From Coemansia sp. RSA 1804 (taxonomy: Eukaryota > Kickxellomycota > Kickxellomycetes > Kickxellales > Kickxellaceae): 28,827 bases of DNA. The DNA is taken from assembly GCA_027578815.1 (NCBI GenBank), contig JANBTH010000175.1, positions 1-28,827 of the forward strand. The letters run 5' to 3'. The notes under the pieces were generated by a model. That model searched no databases. It worked only from the letters and a program-made list of their open reading frames with translations, and was not told the origin of the DNA. Positions 17,587 through 25,000 of this stretch are shown piece after piece. Both the position numbers and the translations under genes were made by a program. Positions within the stretch are counted from its first letter, which is position 1; each line of letters starts with the position of its first letter.

Positions 17587-18732
17587 TTAGAGATTTGTCG
17601 ATCTTCGTCCTTCGGGTGTTAGCTTGAGTATAAAGTGACATAGCCTGCCCTGGCGTGAAGTAAAGTTACGGATATCCTTTTTATCGCCAGACATTTGCTC
17701 AGAATCAGTTTGTGCCAGCCGCTGCTGCTGTTGACTTGATCTGTCTGATTCGTTTCTTTGCATCCGCCAGTACTCTTCTTGGTCAACCACCCAGTATTGA
17801 ACAGCTTCATGAGTGAGATCGCGAATAGACTGGGTGACAGCCGGATACAAAAAGAACGTCAATGCTAGAAAAAACCCTTGGCTGTATAGCATGAGAGCAG
17901 CGACAAAGCGCAGCCATACCAGTGGGCGTTTAAGTGTTGACGACAGGAGCTCTTGCAAAAGCTGGGGAAAATTGCATACAAAGCTGATGACTGGGTAAGC
18001 GATAGTGTAGAACATCAAAGAGCGAAGCCGCTTGCTGTTAGCTCTTGCATTCACTGCATTTCGGTACTCTTCTGTTGAAGGCTGGTAAACACGGCCCCGT
18101 CTGTGCGTCGTATGCGCCAGCCGTCGAGCTGAGCGCAGAACGCTGAACATGCAAAGAAACGATATCGCCGACGCAATTACAAACCACCCGTAGTAGAGAC
18201 ACCAGCGGATTATCAGATAATGGTGGCTGGGAACCACTGCTTCCGTGCATCGGTCTTTCATTCCGTACGCGCTGCTTGGAATAGACGCAAGCGCTGCCGA
18301 TAGTGAAAATGCAAGCGAGAGAGGGACAATGTAATACCACCGCTCGTTGCGTCTAGCCAAAACCAGCTTTCGCTTTGTTATCACCAGCCACAAGTGGATT
18401 GTCACCGCACAGGACATGAATATCGATGTTAGGTAGCAAATGTAGAGAATGTATCTCAGCGAGCTGCACAATATGTCTGCTGTGATTTGAACCTCTATCA
18501 GAATTATTGTCAAAACAAGCGCTATTGTGTTGACGCTCTGTATTGCCATGGTTATGTTTACAAGCGGGATATTGACTCTGCGCGAGTTGAATGCCAGAAG
18601 AATAAAGAACACCACGATTGTCAGTACTGATCCGCACAGCGAAATGCTGCTAACTGCCACCAATCCTCTTTTAATCCAGAGATGGCCCGAAGGAGCACTG
18701 CCTGTATTCTGAATACCAGATGAGGAGGGCAT
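17587..18732 (-). CDS. Seven-TM receptor, Git3/cAMP-receptor-like fungal GPCR
   Basis: 381 residues with seven predicted membrane segments at about 23-48, 58-82, 88-118, 132-152, 172-199, 237-263 and 272-298. The N-terminus is short and outside; the third inner loop (200-236) is basic and the C-terminal tail (299-381) hydrophilic with a Gln run. Cys89 at the top of TM3 and Cys162 in the second outer loop can form the standard GPCR disulfide. TM6 has AYPVISFVCNFP and TM7 ends FFLYPAVTQSIRD, resembling the Git3/Gpr1 and Dictyostelium cAMP-receptor-like classes of fungi, which couple nutrient or chemical signals to G-alpha and cAMP. The ligand cannot be predicted. The ATG at 18,732 is used; a 29-codon extension opens with TTG. 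It lies inside the secreted-protein cluster, on the opposite strand, and is AT-richer in codon use than the left-block genes. Confidence 0.82.
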   Translation of the reverse strand: MPSSSGIQNTGSAPSGHLWIKRGLVAVSSISLCGSVLTIVVFFILLAFNSRRVNIPLVNITMAIQSVNTIALVLTIILIEVQITADILCSSLRYILYICYLTSIFMSCAVTIHLWLVITKRKLVLARRNERWYYIVPLSLAFSLSAALASIPSSAYGMKDRCTEAVVPSHHYLIIRWCLYYGWFVIASAISFLCMFSVLRSARRLAHTTHRRGRVYQPSTEEYRNAVNARANSKRLRSLMFYTIAYPVISFVCNFPQLLQELLSSTLKRPLVWLRFVAALMLYSQGFFLALTFFLYPAVTQSIRDLTHEAVQYWVVDQEEYWRMQRNESDRSSQQQQRLAQTDSEQMSGDKKDIRNFTSRQGRLCHFILKLTPEGRRSTNL

Positions 18733-19059
18733 TGTTGCATAAGAAATATAATGTTTGTTAGTAGAATATGCATTATTGATGAATACAAAAAGATGGCTAA
18801 CAAAACACAAAATATTCAAACCGCTACCATCTACAAAAAACGATTCTAAATAAAATTAACATAATTCTGGCCCTTTAGAGCAATTAAACTAATTTAATGC
18901 TCATAGTTGTCATTAGCGCCTAGATACAAGAGTGGTATATAATAAAGCTAAGATGCTATAGAAAAAAGGCGGGGAATCGCAGCTAGTTATTTTCCAATTA
19001 CCAATATTTCACAAAAGCGTATTTTGCAAGCTTGCGTTTAGTGGGCTTCTGGTTAAACT
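18733..19059. other. Intergenic region upstream of the GPCR
   Basis: AT-rich promoter region of the GPCR. It may also contain decayed ABC transporter sequence before 19,060, but I could not recognise a Walker A motif in any plus frame. Confidence 0.55.
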
Positions 19060-19656
19060 CGTAAATGCGAGACCAGAAAAAGTAGATTCTTAATTACATG
19101 GTTAAGAAAACCTTGACCCACTTGAAGAATGCACAAATGAGGACGCCTGGGCTGGAGTAGTCAAGTGTGGAATAACAGAATTAGTACAGCCAAAAAGTAA
19201 TCCACAAAATAAAGTTAATGAGACATGGTTGCATAAGCTGTTCATGCTATTGTTTTTAACAAAACCAAAGTTAATCAAAAATTACCATAGCTACATTGAA
19301 AAGTTAAACATGGCTTTGATAAAACTGCGCATATAGAGTATGGCTTTAGCAAAGGCCAAAGACAGCTCTCTAGCCTTTGCCACTTAGTCATTAGACAGAA
19401 CAAGCTAATTGTTCTGGATGAAGCAACATCAAGTGTCGATTTAGACACCGACCAAGAAATGCATAACCTCATTCGCTTTGAATTCAAGGATTCTACTGTC
19501 TTGACTATTGCCCATCGACTGGAGACAATTATGAAAAGTGACAGAATAACTGTAATAGACAAGGGCCAGATTGCAGTGATAGGGACTCCTGCGGAGCTAT
19601 TGAAAACAAACGGTCTATTTAACGAGTTGGTAAAGGCCAACGATTATGGAGAATAA
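19060..19656 (+). pseudogene. ABCC (MRP)-type ABC transporter remnant, C-terminal nucleotide-binding domain
   Basis: This is a broken 3' end of a multidrug-resistance-protein-type transporter. From 19,300 to 19,656 one frame encodes a degenerate signature (GFSKGQRQLSSL), Walker B with the D-loop (KLIVLDEATSSVD), the H-loop (VLTIAHRLE) and the usual C-terminus (VIDKGQIAVIGTPAELL to a stop). Upstream, in a different frame from 19,112, LDPLEECTNEDAWAGVVKCG matches the segment that precedes the signature in ABCC proteins. In that frame two stop codons come shortly before (at about 19,088-19,105), where the Q-loop region should be. The spacing between the two pieces is about 100 bp too long. Walker A, the membrane domains and the first nucleotide-binding domain are absent; the GPCR gene lies there instead. 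The last 100 codons are intact, so the decay is probably recent. It is not a working transporter. Confidence 0.82.
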
Positions 19657-19737
19657 AGTAGTTTATATTGTTTAAAAGAATATAAAACTGTACTACAAGG
19701 TAAAGTTTGTTGTTCCTAACCATTCAAATACCAAAAA

Positions 19738-19755
19738 CAGAAAGTTAACTTTCTG
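19738..19755. repeat. Perfect 18-bp palindrome
   Basis: CAGAAAGTTAACTTTCTG equals its own reverse complement over all 18 bases, with no spacer. It lies 82 bp beyond the end of the ABC remnant. It might be a dimeric protein site or a trace of a mobile element end. Confidence 0.75.
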
Positions 19756-20249
19756 GCCAACTAGGCATTCGGCTGTACATTTTTAAGATTGACTAATAAA
19801 GTTTCTTAATAATAAAATTTCTATGCCGCGTGGTGAGAAATCCTTATTAATAAAATTACCAATGGTAGCAATTACTCTTTTGAGGGAATATTGGTAAACG
19901 AGATCCAATGCTGTGTTGGCCAACAGATTAGCATAAATTAGGAGTCAATCAAGTAAGTAGCAATATCCAAAATATGCAATGTGCTTTTACGTTTATAGAT
20001 ATAAGAAATATGTAAGGATGCGATGACAAACAATTAAATTGTCTTCAGCTGTCGTTAAAGTCAATCTGACAGCTTTAAAGATCGGTTACAAAGCACAATA
20101 GGAATAGAAAGATTGCAAGACAATAAAAGGCAAGTTCAAAGCACTAAATATTATTAAAAAAATATAGCTCTATAAAGCTTCAGCAAACAGTCGAATGACA
20201 AGAACAAAAAAGAAGATAGTGGAATTGTTTTATTTATCAACCGTTTAGA

Positions 20250-20256
20250 TATAAAA
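20250..20256 (+). promoter_or_regulatory. TATA-like element before secreted protein 3
   Basis: TATAAAA lies 54 bp upstream of the ATG at 20,310, a plausible distance for a fungal TATA box, though the region is generally AT-rich. Confidence 0.35.
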
Positions 20257-20309
20257 TTGTTATAACATCTACTTTAATTGTTATCTGTATCATAATAGTA
20301 AATTATAAG

Positions 20310-21389
20310 ATGAAATATTACTTTGTATACACAACCCTAGTGTTAAGCTTAATAAAAACATTTTGCCATGCAAAACCATTTAATCAGCATTCTAGTGATG
20401 GGTCTAGAATGGATACAAGTTTATTGGATTACTCGCAAATAGCATTTTTGAAAACTAAAAGAGAGGAGGCAATATCAAGAACAGATTATCAGTATGTGAC
20501 AGCCGAAAAGGAAACATCAAGGGAAGAAACTACATTGTCTTTAACAAGCAACAAAGAATCATCTTTAGATGCGCTAGATAATGGATTATCAAATGCATTA
20601 TTAGAAACTCCAACATTTCTTCAACTTGTAATACCAACAAAAACACACTTTTATAATACCGTGATAACCGAGTACAACACTGTCTACATATATCCTGATG
20701 CAACAGAGACAGCAACTGTTACAGAAACAGACACTTCATACTACTTTACATTCAGACCAGGCGATGTATCCATATTCACGGATGCACTAGAGTCGCAAAG
20801 TACTATTACTCTTACTGCATATGTCCAGGATTTTGCATACTCTGGCGTCATGGTCACACCCCCTGTTGAATACACTACCGAGTATTTTACAACTACAACA
20901 ACAGTTGACCAGATTACCAAGCTACAGCCCTCAACAGTATACACAACGGTGCCAACAACGCTTACAGACACAACCACAATTACAGTAACCACACAGGCTT
21001 TGAATGTTATGGAAACCGTCACTAGCAACTACTATGTAACTACAACCAGCACATCTGCAGAAACAAATCTTCAGACAGACGTAATGTGGGTACAGACACT
21101 GCTTGATGAGACAACGACATACGTGTACACAATGCGCTCACTAGACAGGTTCCAGCCATACTACCTCAGCACGCAAGTACTCCATTCAACTGCAACAATA
21201 ACAGCGCTAACAACTACTACAACAACACCACCGCCTCCTCCAGTAGAAATCCAAGATACCACATTACAAGGTATACCAAGCTCGCCTAGCTCGTCTAGCT
21301 CGTCTAGCTCGTCTAGTTCTAACCATAATGACGACTATGGATGCCCTTATATAAAAATGAATGCTAGAGAATGTTTGCGCATCATGTAG
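20310..21389 (+). CDS. Secreted Thr/Val-rich surface protein 3 (paralogue B)
   Basis: 359 residues with a signal peptide (hydrophobic to about 18, likely cut CHA|KPFN near 21), the only family member here whose mature protein would not begin with Gln. Its N-terminal 115 residues are unrelated in DNA to copies A and C but keep a KETS element (VTAEKETSREE, about 64-74). From about residue 120 the core (TEYNTVYIYPDATETATVTE onward) becomes nearly identical to paralogues A and C, through the Thr-Pro linker. The tail has a Ser run built by a 9-bp repeat and ends CPYIKMNAREC plus LRIM, a C-x9-C pair. The NAR before the second Cys is shared with the tail of paralogue A. Predicted extracellular, O-glycosylated. 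The sudden onset of similarity suggests that the core was copied into, or retained within, a different N-terminal setting. No known family was recognised. Confidence 0.85.
   Translation: MKYYFVYTTLVLSLIKTFCHAKPFNQHSSDGSRMDTSLLDYSQIAFLKTKREEAISRTDYQYVTAEKETSREETTLSLTSNKESSLDALDNGLSNALLETPTFLQLVIPTKTHFYNTVITEYNTVYIYPDATETATVTETDTSYYFTFRPGDVSIFTDALESQSTITLTAYVQDFAYSGVMVTPPVEYTTEYFTTTTTVDQITKLQPSTVYTTVPTTLTDTTTITVTTQALNVMETVTSNYYVTTTSTSAETNLQTDVMWVQTLLDETTTYVYTMRSLDRFQPYYLSTQVLHSTATITALTTTTTTPPPPPVEIQDTTLQGIPSSPSSSSSSSSSSSNHNDDYGCPYIKMNARECLRIM
20664..21243 (+). repeat. Near-identical paralogue core, copy B
   Basis: It starts at ATAACCGAGTACAACAC and matches copies A and C to the proline-coding linker. 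In its second half copy C agrees with this copy at every site where A and B differ up to the linker, apart from a few private changes. Confidence 0.88.
21279..21314 (+). repeat. 9-bp minisatellite, AGCTCGTCT x4
   Basis: Four tandem AGCTCGYCT units (the first with C in place of T) encode a Ser-rich run in the tail of secreted protein 3, followed by a partial unit. It is absent from the otherwise near-identical paralogues. Confidence 0.9.
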
Positions 21390-21778
21390 AACATATATTG
21401 TAATGTTGTTATTGCATTTAGCTATGAATCTTTTTAATTAATTAAAACAGCAGCAGTTTATTTGGGGCACTAGTATCATTCTTTTACAAATTTTGGGTCA
21501 TTGTAGCAGCTTTTTAAAAGGAGTAATTGCTTGTATAAAAACTGTAGGTATATTAAACGTTTTAAAAGAAAAGCAATAAATTATACAAAGAATCAGCTGG
21601 TCATTAATAGTAAATTACAACACGTTCTCACAGTGTCGCAATTTGTTAGTGGAGTAGAGAAAAAATTGTTGTTTGGACCACATTTTTCTGGCTTTATTTC
21701 TGCAAATTATTTTTATGCCCTTTAAAAGCAATTGCCAGTGTATTTATATTGTGTAATTAATATTTTATTCCAGTAATA
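21390..21778. other. AT-rich intergenic region before secreted protein 4
   Basis: It holds the 3' flank of secreted protein 3 (an AATAAA occurs at 21,575-21,580) and the promoter of secreted protein 4. A 64-codon frame here opens only with TTG and has no recognisable feature. Confidence 0.6.
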
Positions 21779-22837
21779 ATGTGTGCGTGGATGTTTTTGG
21801 CTGTTATTTTATTAACAAAATCTACAGCTTTTTGTCAGGAAAATTATAATGAGAGTATATCAAGTTTAGAGGATTCCAAGTATGCCTCTAACTCTGTGTC
21901 TGATTATGAACAATACAGTTTGTTGTCGTTTCCTAGTGGACACGCATCAAAAGAAACCTCAGAAATGGAAATATCTTTTCCAACAGGAGTGGCACATAAA
22001 GAGACATCATCATCTCGGTCTGAGGAGACAGACGTCGACCTGTTGTATAGTACATACGAGCCATCGGAATCCTTGCCTTTGCCAACTATATTGTCCACTG
22101 AGACATTTGTTTCTCAGAAAACAATAACCGAGTACAACACAGTCTACATATATCCTGATTCAACAGAAACGGCAACTATTACAGAAACAGACACTTCATA
22201 CTACTTTACATTCAGACCAGGCGATGTATCCATATTCACGGATGCACTAGAGTCGCAAAGTACTATTACTCTTACTGCATATGTCCAGGATTTTGCATAC
22301 TCTGGCATTATGGTCACACCGCCTGTTGAATACACTACTGAGTACTTTACAGCTACAACAACAGTTGACCAGATTACCAAGCTACAGCCCTCAACAGTAT
22401 ACACAACGGTGCCAACAACGCTTACAGACACAACCACAATTACAGTAACCACACAGGCTTTGAATGTTATGGAAACCGTCACTAGCAACTACTATGTAAC
22501 TACAACCAGCACATCTGCAGAAACAAATCTTCAGACAGACGTAATGTGGGTACAGACACTGCTTGATGAGACAACGACATACGTGTACACAATGCGCTCA
22601 CTAGACAGGTTCCAGCCATACTACCTCAGCACACAAGTCATCCATTCAACTGCAACAATAACAGTGCTAACAACTACTACAACAACACCGCTTCCTCCGC
22701 CGGTAGAAAATAATCCACAGCAACCAGTTCAAGAACAAATGCCAGAAACCGTCACTTCAACGCCCACAACCACAACGGATGACTTTAAAGACCCTTGTGC
22801 TGGTAACAGGTTCTACCGCCTAAACCAGATATGTTAG
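21779..22837 (+). CDS. Secreted Thr/Val-rich surface protein 4 (paralogue C, mosaic)
   Basis: 352 residues with a signal peptide (likely cut AFC|QENY near 19). The mature N-terminus carries the KETS unit twice (SFPSGHASKETS at 21,926-21,961 and SFPTGVAHKETS at 21,974-22,009), apparently because the part shared with paralogue A was joined after a native unit. The core matches paralogue A up to about 22,353 and paralogue B from 22,494. A Thr-Pro linker and a Gln/Thr-rich tail follow, ending CAGNRFYRLNQIC: two Cys eleven residues apart, the last being the final residue. Predicted extracellular and O-glycosylated, without GPI or membrane anchor. The ATG directly precedes the signal peptide. No known family was recognised; adhesin-like or structural wall roles are inference. 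Confidence 0.86.
   Translation: MCAWMFLAVILLTKSTAFCQENYNESISSLEDSKYASNSVSDYEQYSLLSFPSGHASKETSEMEISFPTGVAHKETSSSRSEETDVDLLYSTYEPSESLPLPTILSTETFVSQKTITEYNTVYIYPDSTETATITETDTSYYFTFRPGDVSIFTDALESQSTITLTAYVQDFAYSGIMVTPPVEYTTEYFTATTTVDQITKLQPSTVYTTVPTTLTDTTTITVTTQALNVMETVTSNYYVTTTSTSAETNLQTDVMWVQTLLDETTTYVYTMRSLDRFQPYYLSTQVIHSTATITVLTTTTTTPLPPPVENNPQQPVQEQMPETVTSTPTTTTDDFKDPCAGNRFYRLNQIC
21983..22704 (+). repeat. Near-identical paralogue core, copy C
   Basis: The first half is A-like (including about 145 bp upstream of where copy B begins to match) and the second half is B-like. The switch lies in a stretch of about 140 bp that is identical in all three copies. Confidence 0.9.
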
Positions 22838-23261
22838 ATACTTATTGGTAGTATAGTTCTTGTAGTAAACACACCTATTCTTTAATATACCTTTTTCTTG
22901 ACAGTATTTCTAAAGCCTTGTATTATTTTGGTTAGGCTGAGAACTTTTTTGCATTTGCTTTTAATTATTTGGCGGTCATGAGAAAACAGTAAAAGAAAAA
23001 TAGGGCATTGTAAATAAACAGGCGGTCTTTGTACAAGAGTTCTTTGATGAAAACAAAGAAAAAAGCAAACATGGAATGTAATTTAAAAAAGAAAGAAAGA
23101 AACATAATCCTGGCATATTGTTAGACGGCAGTAATAAGAGAATAGAAGAATTTTTGTTATTAAATTTTTATATTTGCAACTATTATTATTACTTTTACCA
23201 ATTTGTGCGTTTATGTTTTATGCACTTTATGGCAATACAAACAATATATCAAAATATTAAC
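22838..23261. other. AT-rich intergenic region before secreted protein 5
   Basis: Promoter and flank DNA with an imperfect GAAA repeat near 23,085-23,102. In-frame ATGs at 23,220 and 23,229 could extend secreted protein 5, but the added residues would bury the signal peptide. No other gene was seen. Confidence 0.55.
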
Positions 23262-24155
23262 ATGAACAATGCACTACTTAAAATACTGCTGCAATGCACA
23301 GTTATACTAACAAGCATATGTATGGCATTAGGTCAAGATGCAGAAAATGCAAGCACAGACTCGCTGGACATGAAATATGAAAGACCCTTTTTAGACGATA
23401 CATGGTTTAGCTTTGAATTTAGCAGCAGCGATGGATTAGATAGCTACTTGCCAGGAATGGCAGTTAAAGAAACATCAGAAACCCCGTCATCGTCACTGGA
23501 ATTAGAAACAGATTCAGAGCTGGGAGAGCTGCAGTCAGACTATCCAGAAGAGTCGCCCTACGAGGTCATGACAATAGCTACAACGTCAGTAGATGTAGAA
23601 ACAGAGACAATAATGGTCACCGTGTATATGGATAGCGGAATACCCACGGTCACTGTAACGGAAGTTGTAACAGATACGTGGAGTTCAGGAAACGCAGACC
23701 AGTCATTCACCATACCAGCGCAGTTGCAAGCGCCAGTGATAGTAACGGTTACACAAACAAGCACATCCTACATCTCTGACACAATAAACCTTCCCACATC
23801 AGTAACGGTAGTGTCGGTTACAGATGTAGTTACAGAAACGGCTAGCCCAACAACGCCGCCGCCAATTACAATGACTGAAACCACGACTGAATACACAACA
23901 GAAACAGTTACGATGTCTACTACCTTGGCACCTTTGACAGATATGGAAACAGTGATGGAAACATCAACCGATGTTGACGTAGTGTACACATCCGTTATTT
24001 CCACATCATATGACATACAGACCAGAACGTTTACGCTGGCAAACGGGTTCTTGAGCTACAAGGTTGGGTTCTCGGAAGAGCTCTGGGCGCCAACATACAC
24101 GCAGACAACAACAATGGTAACAAATGTGTACATTACAAGCGTCATTGTAGTTTAG
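23262..24155 (+). CDS. Secreted Thr/Val-rich surface protein 5 (divergent member)
   Basis: 297 residues from the ATG at 23,262, chosen because it gives a standard signal peptide (MNNALLKILLQC, likely cut ALG|QDAE near 24). The longer frame begins with TTG at 23,118. The mature N-terminus is acidic and carries SYLPGMAVKETS (61-72). The rest is Thr/Val beta-like segments: PTVTVTEVVTDTW, VIVTVTQTSTSYIS, SVTVVSVTDVVTETA, then a Pro turn and TETTTEYTTETVTMSTT. It follows the layout of paralogues A-C but has diverged in DNA and lacks the Thr-Pro linker and the Cys-containing tail, ending TNVYITSVIVV. This may be an ancestral short form or a truncation. Predicted secreted; no known family was recognised. 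Its codons are AT-rich like those of its neighbours. Confidence 0.8.
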   Translation: MNNALLKILLQCTVILTSICMALGQDAENASTDSLDMKYERPFLDDTWFSFEFSSSDGLDSYLPGMAVKETSETPSSSLELETDSELGELQSDYPEESPYEVMTIATTSVDVETETIMVTVYMDSGIPTVTVTEVVTDTWSSGNADQSFTIPAQLQAPVIVTVTQTSTSYISDTINLPTSVTVVSVTDVVTETASPTTPPPITMTETTTEYTTETVTMSTTLAPLTDMETVMETSTDVDVVYTSVISTSYDIQTRTFTLANGFLSYKVGFSEELWAPTYTQTTTMVTNVYITSVIVV

Positions 24156-25000
24156 GAGGTTTCTTTAGCACAACTAAAAGAAGAGCACGTGTGTACTTGT
24201 TGGGCTTGTCATTATTATCTTAGCAAATGTTAGTTTCCTTTTTACTTGTCATTTTACAATTTTAATACTGTCAAATTAGTATATAGAAATTTCGGCAAGG
24301 GGCAACACAGCTGAATAGCTTGCTGGTCAAGGAGCATGATAGTTAATATTACAAAGCCGCCATTTGTTTAATGTTTGTTTGAAAGCAATTTCACATCACA
24401 TGAAATGCAAAGAAAAGCTTTATTACCAACTTTAAAGGGTGTAGACTTTTAAACACTGAACGAAACGCATGCTTGTAATAATGGAAAAGAAAACATCTCT
24501 TCATCCACCCCATCCACAAGATGTGTGTGTGCGTTTTTGTAAATAAGCAAGTTTTTAAAGCAAAAGAATAAAACAGGGGATTTGGACAAATGAAGCAAAA
24601 GTACAAAGGGAGAATTGGTTCATTCAGGCGGTCTTGAATGGATGTTTATATTATTATTTATTGCTCTTTATATAATAATATTGCTTTCTGGGGTTTATAC
24701 ATCAAGAGACCTCCCCCCATGAGACGATGCCGTTAGATTTTACGGCTGAAATAGGAATAAAAGTTTAAAGATTTGTTATCCTTGTTCTTTCTTTTGTTGA
24801 ATTCCATTCTTCTCTATTTGTAATTTACCAGCACTATTACCAATCTTATTTCTATTAAAGTACAGCTAGCCATATACTAAATAACAGGACACCCGTGCAA
24901 ACACGCTAGGGCCTACTTAATAATATTATCATTCTTATAAGACAGCAACAGGCAAGAAAAGGAATAGAAAAAACGAGTAGAGAAATTATAAGAGAATACT
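24156..25000. other. Long AT-rich intergenic region between secreted proteins 5 and 6
   Basis: 845 bp without a supported gene. It contains a CACGTG core at 24,188-24,193, an AT-only imperfect inverted stretch near 24,645-24,680 and a short C-run near 24,712. A 71-codon minus frame at 24,391-24,606 is aromatic- and Lys-rich and unconvincing. It should hold the promoter of secreted protein 6. Confidence 0.6.

Larger units (their letters stand above)
19657..20309. other. AT-rich intergenic region with an 18-bp palindrome
   Basis: It lies between the ABC remnant and secreted protein 3. It is strongly AT-rich with no supported gene. It contains the palindrome at 19,738-19,755 and the promoter of secreted protein 3. 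Confidence 0.6.

Noticed and set aside
21531..21725. 64-codon plus frame upstream of secreted protein 4
   Set aside because: It opens only with TTG in AT-rich DNA and has no signal peptide or family feature.
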